This document shows, piece after piece, positions 29,429 through 39,094 of a stretch of DNA of 64,000 nucleotides. The translations under genes were made by a program, and so were the position numbers. Each line of letters starts with the position of its first letter. Within the stretch, counting starts at the first letter, position 1. The notes beneath the pieces were generated by a model. That model did no database searches. It saw nothing but the letters and a program-made list of their open reading frames with translations, and was not told the DNA's origin. The stretch comes from Ignavibacteria bacterium (lineage in GTDB: Bacteria; Bacteroidota; Ignavibacteria; Ignavibacteriales; SURF-24), in contig JAAXKQ010000007.1 in NCBI GenBank assembly GCA_025612245.1, positions 1 through 64,000 on the forward strand, in the 5' to 3' direction.

Positions 29429-29452
29429 AAGGTTAGTCTGAAGTTAAATCAT

Positions 29453-29490
29453 GGCAGAAGTTCCTAATTGGGGCTTCTGCCTTTGTTATT
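29453..29490 (+). terminator. Terminator after the M6 protease gene
   Basis: GGCAGAAG pairs with CTTCTGCC around TTCCTAATTGGGG, followed by TTTGTTATTTG. An almost identical hairpin occurs at 31297-31325 after the remnant of the second protease gene. Confidence 0.75.
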
Positions 29491-29549
29491 TGTACACCCG
29501 GCAGGGTATTTGTACTATAAGGTGGCCGATGAATAATGACAAGGAAAGC

Positions 29550-29793
29550 TATTGTGTTACATAGTTCATCCAAAAAATCCTGAAAAATTTGACGAAAGTT
29601 TCCGGAATTTTTCCGAAAACGCTCCTCGTCACCATATTATATTAAGTAAAGGGAATATGCTTTACTGCATTCTTTTGTAATTGGAATCTATCGCAAATGA
29701 CGTTTCCTGAAAAAAAGAATGAGGCACTCAGTAGTTTTGAGCCATGGGAGCAGAAACCTTAAAACAAGAGTATTAACTTTAGTAAAATGCTTT
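29550..29793 (+). repeat. Duplicated lipoprotein leader, copy 2
   Basis: 244 bp, identical to copy 1 apart from one fewer A and one fewer T in homopolymer runs. The ATGCTTTA direct repeats are at 29657 and 29787, again 130 bp apart. The non-coding leader is better conserved between copies 1 and 2 than the coding sequence that follows. Confidence 0.75.
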
Positions 29794-31179
29794 ATGAAAA
29801 CACTACTTACACCAGAATACCCCACGTCCCTGTCTTATGGAATAAGAAAAGGAGGCTTAATTATCCTTATTTTGTTTCTCCTCGTGTCTTCTCATGGGTG
29901 CAAGAGTCCCAATGAGCCTGAAGGAGGAGGGAAAGGCAGCCCCGGGAAGCTGACCTCTGAGGACGTCTCCTGCACCGAGGCATGGCTTAAGATAAATGCT
30001 GGCAGCCTGAGGCTCCCCTCAGAGGTTACAATTTCAAGAGACGGCAATCCCGTAGCCAGATTTAACCTGTCTCTAAAGGATACCACCATTTACGACGACT
30101 CCCTTCAGCCAGGGAAAGACTACACCTACCAGGTTGAGTTCAGCCCGGGAATGAAGGAATCCTTAAGCATAAGGACGATGGATACGACCAGCCACGACTT
30201 TTCATGGCAGACATTCAGGCTTGGGGATTATGGAACATGGATAAGGGATGTGGCAATCATAAACGACACTCTCATCTATGCCGTAGGTGAGATATATAAG
30301 AACTTCCCCAATGGACAAGAAGACCCCAAACCCTACAGCCTGGCCCGCTGGGATGGCCACAGCTGGTCGATAAAGAGGCTCTACTATAAATACAAAGACT
30401 ACCAGGGGCAAGAAGTCATTGCTCCTAATCCAATTGCCCGCATTTTGCCGTTCGGGGAAAATGATATCTGGTTAAGCTCGGGAAGTGTATTTCACTGGAA
30501 TGGAAGGGATTCAATTGCCGATTTGTCATTCTCAAGAGTTTCTCTGACAGAAGATGTTGATGAAGGAAAGTCACTGGATGTAATCTGGGGCACATCTTCA
30601 AACGACATCTATGCTGCCGGAGCCAAGGGTACTATTCTTCACTTCGATGGCAGGAAGTGGCAGGTAATTGAAAGCGGCACAAACCTCACCTTCTACGACA
30701 TATGGGGAGGCATGAATGACTCCGGGACAAAGCCTGAGGTCCTGGCGGTGGGTTCTATTGTTGCTACCCATTCAGGAAGTGTAATAGAAAAGCTGGATGG
30801 ATTAAATGCAGAGCAGATCTCAACCGAAGGCATTCCTTATAACAACACAGATGTGTGGTTTATCCCTGAAAAGGCCTACTATGTTGCATCTGGATTTCTT
30901 TACTACAAGCACAGGCTTACCGACCCCAGCTGGACTGAAATATCTGGCCTTACGGATTACAGCATAACAGACATTTATGGCCCTGACAGGAATGATATAT
31001 TTGTTACTACATCTTATGGAAACATACTCCATTTTAACGGGAAAAGCTGGAAGACCAATTATAACGAGGTAAAGCTTCATGGCGTTGTTTACAGCTCAGT
31101 CAGGTTAAAGAACAACCTTGCTGTTGCCGTGGGCGGCTATCCTAACTACGAAGGATTTATTGCCATTGGCAGAAGATAG
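29794..31179 (+). CDS. Mosaic lipoprotein with propeller-like repeats, copy 2
   Basis: A 461-residue paralogue of the gene at 23785. The lipoprotein signal is LIILILFLLVSSHGC with Cys near residue 36, then NEPEGGGKGSPG. A fibronectin-like domain (about 45-130) and HWNGRDS, HFDGRKW and HFNGKSW repeats follow, with ESGTNLTFYDIWGG. Blocks 29794-30400 and about 30668-30852 are nearly identical to copy 3 (62806-63400 and 63674-63858), while the segment between is clearly diverged. The protease gene expected after it is reduced to a remnant. The function is unknown; a binding or display role on the cell surface is a guess. Confidence 0.8.
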   Translation: MKTLLTPEYPTSLSYGIRKGGLIILILFLLVSSHGCKSPNEPEGGGKGSPGKLTSEDVSCTEAWLKINAGSLRLPSEVTISRDGNPVARFNLSLKDTTIYDDSLQPGKDYTYQVEFSPGMKESLSIRTMDTTSHDFSWQTFRLGDYGTWIRDVAIINDTLIYAVGEIYKNFPNGQEDPKPYSLARWDGHSWSIKRLYYKYKDYQGQEVIAPNPIARILPFGENDIWLSSGSVFHWNGRDSIADLSFSRVSLTEDVDEGKSLDVIWGTSSNDIYAAGAKGTILHFDGRKWQVIESGTNLTFYDIWGGMNDSGTKPEVLAVGSIVATHSGSVIEKLDGLNAEQISTEGIPYNNTDVWFIPEKAYYVASGFLYYKHRLTDPSWTEISGLTDYSITDIYGPDRNDIFVTTSYGNILHFNGKSWKTNYNEVKLHGVVYSSVRLKNNLAVAVGGYPNYEGFIAIGRR

Positions 31180-31214
31180 AAAAAAATGTTTTACTAACAA
31201 TTAAAGGAGTTAAA

Positions 31215-31272
31215 ATGAATTATCAAAAAAGGTGTCTCTGTTGAAAGCGGTAAGATGATGCTCCTGAAGTAA
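31215..31272 (+). pseudogene. Remnant of a second M6-type/type IX-secreted protein gene
   Basis: A ribosome-binding site (TTAAAGGAGTTAAA) and ATG are followed by AATTATCAAAAAAGG, reminiscent of the start of the 25193 gene. A frameshift leads at once to GTTGAAAGCGGTAAGATGATG, which encodes VESGKMMLLK and a stop, the same end as the intact protease (VKSGKMMLLK). The terminator downstream also matches. Only the first few and last ten codons remain, as expected after an internal deletion of almost the whole gene. Confidence 0.65.
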
Positions 31273-31296
31273 GCGGCTAGTATAAAGTTAAATCAT

Positions 31297-31335
31297 GGCA
31301 GAAGTTCCTAATTGGGACTTCTGCCTTTGTTATTT
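31297..31335 (+). terminator. Terminator, duplicate of 29453-29490
   Basis: GGCAGAAG / CTTCTGCC stem with loop TTCCTAATTGGGA and tail TTTGTTATTTG; one base differs from the copy after the intact protease gene. The following 95 bp up to metH show no further gene. Confidence 0.7.
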
Positions 31336-31430
31336 GAGCAATGAAACCCGTAAAAGTAATTCTTCGTTTTGTTGCTGCAGGAAGTAATTTGATCAGGCCG
31401 GAGGACTTTTACGCCCTCCTCCTTTATCTC

Positions 31431-34400
31431 TTATTCGGCACTTCCGTTATAGTTGAGAATGGGCGAGAGCCACTTTTCCATCTCTTGCAGACTCATGCCT
31501 TTACGCTTCTGGTAATCAAGCACCTGGTCGCGCCCGACCTTGCCAACGTTAAAGTATTTTGCCCCGGAATGCGCAAAGTATAAACCGCTAACCGACGCTG
31601 CCGGATACATGGCCATGCTCTCTGTAAGGCGGATGGATGAGTTCTTCTCAGCCTGCAGAAGCTCAAAAAGCGTTCTCTTTTCGGTGTGGTCCGGCTGCGC
31701 GGGATACCCCGGCGCGGGCCTGATGCCACGGTACTTTTCTTTTATCAGCTCCTCATTGCTTAATGCCTCATCCGAAGCGTAACCCCAGTATTTCCTCCTT
31801 ACCAGCTCATGCAGATGCTCTGCAAATGCTTCCGCCAGGCGGTCGGCCAGGGCTTTAATGAGTATGATGCTGTAGTCGTCGTGCTCCTGCCGGAATTTTT
31901 CTATCATCGCTTCAATTCCAATTCCAGCCGTTACGGCAAAGCTTCCTATGTAATCCTTTACACCCGAGTCCTTGGGCGCAATATAATCGGAAAGCGCAAG
32001 GTTCGGGTTGCTGCCCGTTTTTAACCCCTGCTGGCGCAGCGTATGGAAAACGGTTAAAACACCCGAACGCTTCTCGTCGGAATAAACTTCTATGTCGTCT
32101 CCAACGCTGTTTGCCGGAAAGATTCCGAAAACGCCGCTCGCCTTAAGCAGGCTGCGTTCTGTTATGTTATCCAGCATCCTGTTCGCGTCTTCATAAAGCT
32201 TTTTTGCCTCGCTGCCGTAATCCGGGTTATCGAATATTGCGGGATACTTGCCCTTTAATTCCCAAACGTAAAAGAATGGCGTCCAGTCTATGTATTTCCT
32301 GAGTTCCGCAATGCTGTAATCATCTAAAACAGTAATCCCCGGGTATTTCGGCTTGCAGATCTTTGCTTCCTGCCAGTCGGTTTTAAGTGAGTTGTTCCTG
32401 GCTTCATTTATGGAAATATAATTCTTTGCTTCCTGCCTTTTTTTGTGGTCTTCCCTTAAGGCTTCGTATTCTTTCCTTACCTTTTCTACGTATGAATCGT
32501 GCGCCTCCGGGTTAAGAAGGCTGTTTACAACCGGTACGCTTCTCGATGCGTCAAGAACGTGAATTACGGGACCGCTGTAGCAGGGCGCAATTTTAACCGC
32601 CGTATGTATTCTGGACGTCGTGGCCCCGCCAATTAAAAGCGGGAGCTTTAGCCCCTGACGTTCCATTTCCTTTGCAACTTCAGTCATCTCTTCGAGTGAA
32701 GGTGTAATAAGTCCGCTCAGGCCTATAACGTCGGCATTTTCATTTATTGCGGCCTGCAGTATCTGCGCCGTAGGAACCATAACCCCAAGGTCAACTATCT
32801 CATAGTTATTACAGCCCAGGACAACGCCAACAATGTTTTTCCCGATGTCGTGCACGTCGCCTTTTACGGTTGCCATTACAATCTTTCCCGCAGCCCTCAA
32901 ATCCTGGTTTTTTGCCTTTTCGGCTTCAATGTAGGGAATAAGATAGGCTACGGATTTCTTCATTACGCGGGCGCTTTTTACTACCTGCGGAAGAAACATT
33001 TTGCCCGAACCGAACAGGTCGCCAACCAGGTTCATCCCCGCCATCAGCGGACCTTCAATTACTTCAATCGGACTCGTGAACTTCTGCCGGGCTTCCTCGG
33101 TATCCTGTTCTATGTATTCAACTATGCCCTTTACAAGAGCATGCTTAAGCCTTTCCTCAACCGGGGCTTCACGCCAGGCTTCTTCCTTTACTTCCGACTT
33201 GTCCTTTTGCTTTATCTGCTCGGCAAAGGCTACAAGCCTTTCCGTGGCGTCCGGCCTGCGGTTTAAGATTACGTCTTCTACCAGCTCCAGCAGGTCCTTC
33301 GGAATTTCTTCATAAACTTCGAGCTGTCCGGCATTAACTATTGCCATATCCAGGCCGGCTTTAATCGCGTGATAAAGGAACGCAGAATGTATGGCCTCGC
33401 GCACGCGGTCGTTGCCGCGGAAAGAGAATGAAATGTTGCTCACCCCGCCGCTTACCTTTGCGAGTGGCAGGTGTTGCTTTATCCACCGCGCTGCCTCTAT
33501 GAAATTAACGGCGTAATTGTTGTGCTCTTCAATTCCGGTTGCAACCGTAAGTATGTTCGGGTCGAAAATTATATCCTGTGCCGGGAAGCCTACTTCTTCG
33601 GTAAGAATTTTATATGCCCTCTGGCATATCTCAATTTTTCTTTCAAGCGTGTCGGCCTGCCCTTTTTCGTCAAATGCCATTACAACGGCGGCAGCGCCGT
33701 ACTGAAGAACCTTGCGCGCGTAATGCCTGAACTTTTCCTCGCCTTCTTTCAGGCTTATTGAATTAACGACACATTTTCCCTGAACACATTTTAAGCCCGC
33801 CTCAATAACCGACCATTTTGAAGAGTCTATCATTATGGGAAGTTTTGCAATGTCGGGTTCGGATCCCATGAGGTTCAGGAACCTAACCATCGCTTTCTCA
33901 GAATCCAGGAGCCCTTCGTCCATATTGACGTCCAGTACCTGGGCGCCGCCTTCAACCTGCTGGCGCGCAACGGTAAGAGCCGACTCGTAATCGTCCGAAA
34001 GGATCAGGCGCGCAAACTTTTTGGAGCCGGCAACGTTTGTCCTTTCCCCAATGTTTACAAAATTGGATTCGGGCCTTATTACAACGGGCTCAAGCCCGCT
34101 CAGCCTCAGGTAGGGGTCAACCTCGGGAATTTCCCTCGGCTTTAACTTTTCAACAGCCCGCGATATTGCATTTATGTGCTCTGGCGTGGTGCCGCAGCAG
34201 CCGCCTACAATATTTATAAAGCCTTCTTTTGCATAGTCTTCAAGCACTCGCGCCATATCGGCGCCCGTTTCATCGTAGCCCCCGAATTCATTTGGCAGCC
34301 CGGCATTCGGGTAAAGACTGATATAGCAACTCGCAATTCTTGAGAGCTCCTTTATAAAAGGACGCATCTGTTTTGAACCGAGCGCACAGTTAAGTCCCAC

Positions 34401-35129
34401 ACTGAGAAGATTTTTCGTGTGCGAAATGGATATCCAGAAAGCCTCCGTCGTCTGCCCCGAAAGCGTCCTGCCGCTCTGGTCAACTATGGTGCCCGATATC
34501 ATAACGGGTATGTCCCTGCCCGATTCCTTCCTGTACTCCTCAACTGCGTAAATGGCAGCCTTGCAGTTAAGAGTGTCGAATACGGTTTCAATCAGGAACA
34601 GATCTACGCCCGCGGCCGAAAGTGCCTTTACCTGCTCCAGGTACGCCGCCGCCAGCTCCTCAAACGATATCGCCCGGTAACCCGGATCGTTGACGTCTGG
34701 AGAAAGCGACGCGGTCTTGTTTGTAGGTCCCAGTGAGCCGGCTACAAACCTCGGCTTCGATGGCTCCTTTGCACTGAATTCCTGCGCTACTTCCTTGGCC
34801 AGCTTGGCTGCTGTGTAGTTGAGCTCGTAGACCAGGTGTTCTGTTTTATAATCGCTTTGCGAAATTGAGGTGCTGTTAAATGTATTGGTCTCAACAATAT
34901 CGGACCCGGCTTCGAAATAGGCCCTGTGAATACTTTTTATTATTTCAGGCTGCGTGAGACAGAGCAGGTCGTTGTTTCCTTTGAGGTCGTGGGGATGGTC
35001 CTTAAATCTTTCACCTCTGAAATCAGACTCTTCCAGTTTGTGGCGCTGGATCATCGTTCCCATAGCCCCGTCAAGCACAAGTATTCTTTCTCTGAGCAGT
35101 TCTGAAATATACTTGAAATTATTAGGCAT
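31431..35129 (-). CDS. metH: Cobalamin-dependent methionine synthase
   Basis: Transfers methyl from methyltetrahydrofolate to homocysteine through cob(I)alamin. All modules are present in 1232 residues (E. coli about 1227). The homocysteine domain has zinc ligands in GLNCALGS and [11 protein letters not shown] (about 240-310). The folate domain begins [14 protein letters not shown] (about 360). A cap domain precedes the B12-binding domain with [11 protein letters not shown] (the lower His ligand, about 765). The C-terminal reactivation domain binds SAM ([25 protein letters not shown]). With metK and ahcY at 8.7-11.2 kb it completes the activated methyl cycle, though it is not in the same operon. 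No cobalamin riboswitch was recognised in its 200-bp leader. Confidence 0.97.
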   Translation of the reverse strand: MPNNFKYISELLRERILVLDGAMGTMIQRHKLEESDFRGERFKDHPHDLKGNNDLLCLTQPEIIKSIHRAYFEAGSDIVETNTFNSTSISQSDYKTEHLVYELNYTAAKLAKEVAQEFSAKEPSKPRFVAGSLGPTNKTASLSPDVNDPGYRAISFEELAAAYLEQVKALSAAGVDLFLIETVFDTLNCKAAIYAVEEYRKESGRDIPVMISGTIVDQSGRTLSGQTTEAFWISISHTKNLLSVGLNCALGSKQMRPFIKELSRIASCYISLYPNAGLPNEFGGYDETGADMARVLEDYAKEGFINIVGGCCGTTPEHINAISRAVEKLKPREIPEVDPYLRLSGLEPVVIRPESNFVNIGERTNVAGSKKFARLILSDDYESALTVARQQVEGGAQVLDVNMDEGLLDSEKAMVRFLNLMGSEPDIAKLPIMIDSSKWSVIEAGLKCVQGKCVVNSISLKEGEEKFRHYARKVLQYGAAAVVMAFDEKGQADTLERKIEICQRAYKILTEEVGFPAQDIIFDPNILTVATGIEEHNNYAVNFIEAARWIKQHLPLAKVSGGVSNISFSFRGNDRVREAIHSAFLYHAIKAGLDMAIVNAGQLEVYEEIPKDLLELVEDVILNRRPDATERLVAFAEQIKQKDKSEVKEEAWREAPVEERLKHALVKGIVEYIEQDTEEARQKFTSPIEVIEGPLMAGMNLVGDLFGSGKMFLPQVVKSARVMKKSVAYLIPYIEAEKAKNQDLRAAGKIVMATVKGDVHDIGKNIVGVVLGCNNYEIVDLGVMVPTAQILQAAINENADVIGLSGLITPSLEEMTEVAKEMERQGLKLPLLIGGATTSRIHTAVKIAPCYSGPVIHVLDASRSVPVVNSLLNPEAHDSYVEKVRKEYEALREDHKKRQEAKNYISINEARNNSLKTDWQEAKICKPKYPGITVLDDYSIAELRKYIDWTPFFYVWELKGKYPAIFDNPDYGSEAKKLYEDANRMLDNITERSLLKASGVFGIFPANSVGDDIEVYSDEKRSGVLTVFHTLRQQGLKTGSNPNLALSDYIAPKDSGVKDYIGSFAVTAGIGIEAMIEKFRQEHDDYSIILIKALADRLAEAFAEHLHELVRRKYWGYASDEALSNEELIKEKYRGIRPAPGYPAQPDHTEKRTLFELLQAEKNSSIRLTESMAMYPAASVSGLYFAHSGAKYFNVGKVGRDQVLDYQKRKGMSLQEMEKWLSPILNYNGSAE

Positions 35130-35329
35130 CAGACTGTTCTTTATATCCCTAAATTAAATGTGAAAATATATATCTTTTTGAAAACGTGTAATAATATAGT
35201 TAAATTAGACCTCAATTAAAAACCAGAATTTAATGATTGCCGGCGCCTTTGCTGCCGGCCAAAATTTCAACGTTCCGGGATCCGTTTTTTCCTTTTGTCC
35301 CGGAATTTAATATGCCGGAGAGATTAATT

Positions 35330-36316
35330 ATGATAGTTGTAACGGGTGGCGCGGGTTTTATAGGAAGCGCAATCGTTTGGCGCCTGAATTTATTGGGCCA
35401 GGAAAATATTATTATCGTCGATTCACTGGGTACTGGCGAAAAATGGAAAAACCTGGTGGGACTGAAATATGCCGACGTCTATAACAAGAAAGATTTTATA
35501 CAGAGAGTCATAGAGGAGAATGTGCCTTTCGACATTGATGCCATCATTCACATGGGAGCCTGCTCTTCCACAACCGAAAAGGATGCCGATTACCTCCTGG
35601 AGAATAACTACAGGTATACAACCGAACTCGTAAAATACTGCCTGCCCAGAAAAGCCAGGTTTATTTACGCTTCTTCCGCCGCTACTTACGGCGACGGCAG
35701 CCAGGGCTATAACGACAACGAAAATGAACTCCAGAGGCTGCAGCCCCTTAATATGTACGGCTACTCAAAACACATGTTCGACATCTGGGCAAGAAGAATG
35801 AAAATCCTCGACAAGATTGCCGGAATGAAATTCTTTAACGTCTACGGACCCAACGAATACCACAAGGCCGACATGCGCAGCGTTATTCATAAGGCGTACG
35901 GACAGATACTGGAAACCGGAAAAGTCAAACTCTTCAAGTCCTATCACCCTAATTACAAAGACGGCGAACAGATGCGCGACTTTGTTTACGTGAAGGACGT
36001 GGTGGATATGACACTTTTCTTCCTCGAAAACAGGGATAAAAACGGCATCTATAATATCGGATCGGGAAAGGCTAGAACGTGGAACGACCTCATTAAGGCC
36101 ATCTTTAGCGCACTTAAGCTCGAGCCTCAGATTGAATATATCGAAATGCCCGAGGTTCTGAAGAATAAATACCAGTACTTTACTGAGGCAAACCTGGGCA
36201 AAGTAATTAAGGCAGGCTATACAAAACCCGTAACTTCACTCGAAGACGGGGTAAAAGATTACGTCATTAATTACCTGCGCGAAAATAAATACCTCGGAAG
36301 CGAACTGGCCAGGTAA
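35330..36316 (+). CDS. hldD: ADP-L-glycero-D-manno-heptose 6-epimerase
   Basis: Short-chain dehydrogenase/epimerase making ADP-L-glycero-D-manno-heptose for the lipopolysaccharide inner core. The start at 35330 follows GGAGAGATTAATT; two upstream in-frame ATGs would place extra residues before the beta-strand. It has 328 residues. The NAD(P) motif TGGAGFIGS begins at residue 5. GACSSTTEKDADY (about 74) and YASSAATYGDG (about 111) contain catalytic Ser/Thr, and MYGYSKHMFD (about 140) carries the Tyr-x3-Lys pair. NVYGPNEYHKADMRSV is typical of HldD. It suggests the organism makes heptose-containing LPS. A terminator-like hairpin follows before the mutT-type gene. Confidence 0.92.
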   Translation: MIVVTGGAGFIGSAIVWRLNLLGQENIIIVDSLGTGEKWKNLVGLKYADVYNKKDFIQRVIEENVPFDIDAIIHMGACSSTTEKDADYLLENNYRYTTELVKYCLPRKARFIYASSAATYGDGSQGYNDNENELQRLQPLNMYGYSKHMFDIWARRMKILDKIAGMKFFNVYGPNEYHKADMRSVIHKAYGQILETGKVKLFKSYHPNYKDGEQMRDFVYVKDVVDMTLFFLENRDKNGIYNIGSGKARTWNDLIKAIFSALKLEPQIEYIEMPEVLKNKYQYFTEANLGKVIKAGYTKPVTSLEDGVKDYVINYLRENKYLGSELAR

Positions 36317-36331
36317 AAGAAATTTTGTCAA

Positions 36332-36363
36332 AAAAGGGGATATAATATTTATCCCTTTCTTTT
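36332..36363 (+). terminator. Terminator between hldD and the Nudix gene
   Basis: AAAGGGGATA pairs with TATCCCTTT around TAATATT, followed by CTTTTAA. It lies in the 58-bp gap and may attenuate readthrough into the next gene. Confidence 0.6.
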
Positions 36364-36374
36364 AACGGTGTAAA

Positions 36375-36833
36375 ATGAAACTTGCTACTTTGTGTTACCT
36401 CAAGCGTAACGGCAGCACACTCATGCTGCACAGAATCAAAAAGCAGAACGACATGCATAAGGGCAAATGGAACGGCCTTGGCGGAAAACTGGAAGCCGGC
36501 GAATCCCCCGAGGAATGCGTTATTCGCGAAGTCCGGGAGGAATCGGGACTTACAATTTCTTCCCCCAGGCTGCACGGATTTATCACGTTCCCCTTATTCG
36601 ACGGACGCGAGGACTGGTACGTCTTTGTATTCAGCGCAGTTAATTTTGAAGGGGAGCTGAGAGATTCAAACGAAGGCGTCCTGAAATGGATCCCCGACAG
36701 TAAGCTCTTTGACCTGAACCTCTGGGAAGGGGATAAGACTTTTATAGAATGGATGCTTGAAGAAAAATTCTTCAGCGCCAAGTTTAACTATAAAGACGGA
36801 AAACTTCTGGATTACAGCGTGGTGTTCCACTGA
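36375..36833 (+). CDS. MutT-type Nudix hydrolase (8-oxo-dGTP diphosphatase-like)
   Basis: Expected to clear oxidised or abnormal nucleoside triphosphates. The 152-residue protein has a complete Nudix box at about residues 36-58: GLGGKLEAGES then VIREVREESGLTI. The preceding MHKGKWNGLGGK matches the 8-oxo-dGTPase MTH1/YjhB-like subgroup (NGxGGK). The downstream FDGREDWYVFVFSA strand is also characteristic. The stop codon is followed after one base by a perfect 15-bp hairpin made from heptad repeats, which may act as its terminator. Confidence 0.88.
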   Translation: MKLATLCYLKRNGSTLMLHRIKKQNDMHKGKWNGLGGKLEAGESPEECVIREVREESGLTISSPRLHGFITFPLFDGREDWYVFVFSAVNFEGELRDSNEGVLKWIPDSKLFDLNLWEGDKTFIEWMLEEKFFSAKFNYKDGKLLDYSVVFH

Positions 36834-36898
36834 AAAGTTCAAGGTTCAATGCTGCAAAACTTTGAACCTTGAACTTTGAACCTTAAACCTTAAACCGT
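36834..36898. repeat. Heptad array D forming a perfect hairpin
   Basis: AAAGTTCAAGGTTCA (36834-36848) is the exact complement of TGAACCTTGAACTTT (36863-36877), a 15-bp stem with a 14-base loop. The units are the same AACCTTG / AACTTTG heptads as arrays C and F, here in both orientations, followed by further AACCTTA units. It lies between two convergent genes and probably terminates one or both. Confidence 0.7.
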
Positions 36899-36904
36899 CT
36901 TTTA

Positions 36905-37696
36905 TCATTTAACCCTTCTATTCAGAAATCCCGAGAGAATATCATTTATGAATTCCGGGTTTTCTAAAGGCGTAATGTGCCCTGCTCTTGGTGTTGCGGC
37001 AAATTCCGAGTCTTTTATCTTCTCCGAAATCTCCCTCATTGCCCCGGGCAGCACAATCTTATCGAGCGATCCGCAAATAACGAGCGCCGGGACCTCAATT
37101 TCCATCAGGAAACTCTCCAGGTCCAGCCTGCCTGCCATTGCAAGAAGGCAGCCTTTTACTCCCGTTGGGTTATACTTCACCGCTTTATTGAGCGTTTCGT
37201 CGTAAACCTCCTTCATTTCCTGCATCGTGAGGTCGCAGAAGCAGTTCGGCATCATGCCGGCAACATATTTTTCAACTCCCTGCGTATTTATCTTTTTTAT
37301 TCCTTCAGCCCTCTTGAGCTTCCCGTCATTGTCGTCCTGCGAGGCTTTTGTGCTCATGAGTACAAGTCCGCCAAAGCGTTTCTGCTCGCGCTGCACGGCC
37401 CTTAAGGCTATGTAGCCGCCCATGGAAAGCCCGCAGAGAACCGGTTTATTCAGTTTCAGCTCGTCAACGATCTGCAAAAGGTCATCGGTAAAGCTTTCGA
37501 TCGTGTACTGCCCGTCGCCTGCGTCACTCTGCCCGAGTCCGCGCACGTCATAAGTCACGCAGTAACGGTTATTCTTCAGGAATTCTACCTGGTTTTGCCA
37601 CATTGTATGGTCAAACGGGAAACCGTGAATAAATATTACAGGCTTATTACTTTTATGCCCATCTTCAAAAACAGCAAGGCCGTTAATTATTTTCAT
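36905..37696 (-). CDS. Alpha/beta hydrolase
   Basis: Soluble serine hydrolase of 263 residues. The oxyanion-side motif is IHGFPFDHTMW (about residue 23). The nucleophile elbow is GLSMGGY (Ser about residue 92), the acid Asp lies in GSLDKIVLP (about 211) and the His in ATPRAGHITPLE (about 239). The arrangement matches 3-oxoadipate enol-lactonase-like and related hydrolases, but that group is diverse and no aromatic degradation genes adjoin it. Substrate unknown. Confidence 0.88.
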   Translation of the reverse strand: MKIINGLAVFEDGHKSNKPVIFIHGFPFDHTMWQNQVEFLKNNRYCVTYDVRGLGQSDAGDGQYTIESFTDDLLQIVDELKLNKPVLCGLSMGGYIALRAVQREQKRFGGLVLMSTKASQDDNDGKLKRAEGIKKINTQGVEKYVAGMMPNCFCDLTMQEMKEVYDETLNKAVKYNPTGVKGCLLAMAGRLDLESFLMEIEVPALVICGSLDKIVLPGAMREISEKIKDSEFAATPRAGHITPLENPEFINDILSGFLNRRVK

Positions 37697-37856
37697 CTCA
37701 TAAAACGTAAATTGTTGAAATAATATTTAATGTAAATCTTACGATAAATTGATAATTTAATCAAATTATTTTTATAACTTATTTCTACTGCCCGGGGCTT
37801 TCTGTGCAGTCTGGCACAAACAATCCGGGTGTTGAAAATGGAAAAGAAACTTAGGG

Positions 37857-39092
37857 ATGGAAAAATATAAACTGATTGTTATCGGCGGCGGGGCTGCAGG
37901 ACTTATGGCCGCAATATCCGCTTCCGAAGAGTGGCCGGGCAATGTTGCCATTCTTGAAGGCAACTCAAGGTGCGGAACAAAAATACTCATGTCGGGCGGC
38001 TCGCGCTGCAACGTTACTAACGAATCCGTGCGCCCGGAAAACTTCTTCGGCGGAAGCAGGAATTTTATTAAAAACGTGCTGAGGGAATTCAGCGACAGGG
38101 ATGCCCTCGAATTCTTCAGGCGCCTTGGCGTTCAATTGAAACTGGAGCCCGGAGGCAAGTATTTTCCCCAGGATGACAGCGCTGCCTCCATATTAAATGC
38201 CCTTCAGAAAAAAGCGGCAGAGCTTCGGGTTAAAATCCACCTTTCAGCTAAGGTTGAGTCTATTGAATTCAACGGCACGGCTTTTATGCTCGCAACCAGG
38301 AACCAGAGGTTTGAAGCCGAAAGGATAATTCTTACTACGGGGGGCAGGTCCTATCCCACTACCGGGAGTGACGGCACAGGCTACGGCCTTGCCAAAAAAC
38401 TGGGCCATACGGTAAAGCCTCTTTTCCCGGCGCTTACCCCCATACTCCTGGATGATCCGAAACTTACCGGAATTCCGGGCATTACAATCCCTGCCAGGCT
38501 TACGCTCTTTCTTGATGAAAAAAAACTCATTGAACACGAAAACTCTCTTCTTATTACGCACTTCGGCATAAGCGGACCTGCGGCACTGAACATAAGCAGG
38601 GAAGTAGCAAGGCTTCAGGGCGGAAATCTGAAGCTTAAGCTTAACTTTATTCCGCTCTACAGTGAAGAAAGCCTCAGGAGCCTCCTGAAAAACCAGATAA
38701 GGCTGAATTCGGAAAAGTCGGTCCTGAACTTTTTCAGGGAAATGCTCCCGGTAAACCTCTGCGGCGTTTTGTTCGGGCTTGCTGAAGTAAGCCCCGAAAA
38801 AAAGTTTTACTCCCTCTCAAAAGAAGAAACCGGAAGCCTCGTCCGCGTTTTTACGGCATACGAGCTTAAGTTTACCGGCCTGAAGGGGTTCTCACAGGCC
38901 GAAGTGACGGCCGGGGGCGTGCCGCTTGAAGAGGTGCGCTACCAGACGATGGAGTCGCGCATCCAGAAAGGGCTCTACCTTGCAGGCGAGATACTCGACG
39001 CCGACGGGTTTATAGGCGGCTATAATTTTCAGTGGGCCTGGTCTACCGGCTTTATCGCCGGCCGCGCCGCTGCGCAGATTGAATATAAATAA
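37857..39092 (+). CDS. HI0933-like (YhiN/BaiN family) flavoprotein
   Basis: FAD-dependent oxidoreductase of 411 residues. The Rossmann motif VIGGGAAGLMAAISA is at residues 8-22. GTKILMSGGSRCNVTN (about 40) is the hallmark of the HI0933 group. The second FAD contact TTGGRSYPTTGSDG is near 160. The C-terminus has AGEILDADGFIGGYNFQWAW followed by STGFIAGRAAA, again diagnostic. Members are annotated as NAD(P)/FAD-dependent oxidoreductases of unsettled role. It converges on the GH13 gene with a 2-bp gap, and no separate terminator is visible. Confidence 0.9.
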   Translation: MEKYKLIVIGGGAAGLMAAISASEEWPGNVAILEGNSRCGTKILMSGGSRCNVTNESVRPENFFGGSRNFIKNVLREFSDRDALEFFRRLGVQLKLEPGGKYFPQDDSAASILNALQKKAAELRVKIHLSAKVESIEFNGTAFMLATRNQRFEAERIILTTGGRSYPTTGSDGTGYGLAKKLGHTVKPLFPALTPILLDDPKLTGIPGITIPARLTLFLDEKKLIEHENSLLITHFGISGPAALNISREVARLQGGNLKLKLNFIPLYSEESLRSLLKNQIRLNSEKSVLNFFREMLPVNLCGVLFGLAEVSPEKKFYSLSKEETGSLVRVFTAYELKFTGLKGFSQAEVTAGGVPLEEVRYQTMESRIQKGLYLAGEILDADGFIGGYNFQWAWSTGFIAGRAAAQIEYK

Positions 39093-39094
39093 GT

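Noticed and set aside
23785-31179. Diversity-generating retroelement as cause of lipoprotein variation
   Set aside because: No reverse transcriptase, no template repeat and no adenine-biased substitution pattern are visible. Variation comes in whole blocks, which fits recombination instead.
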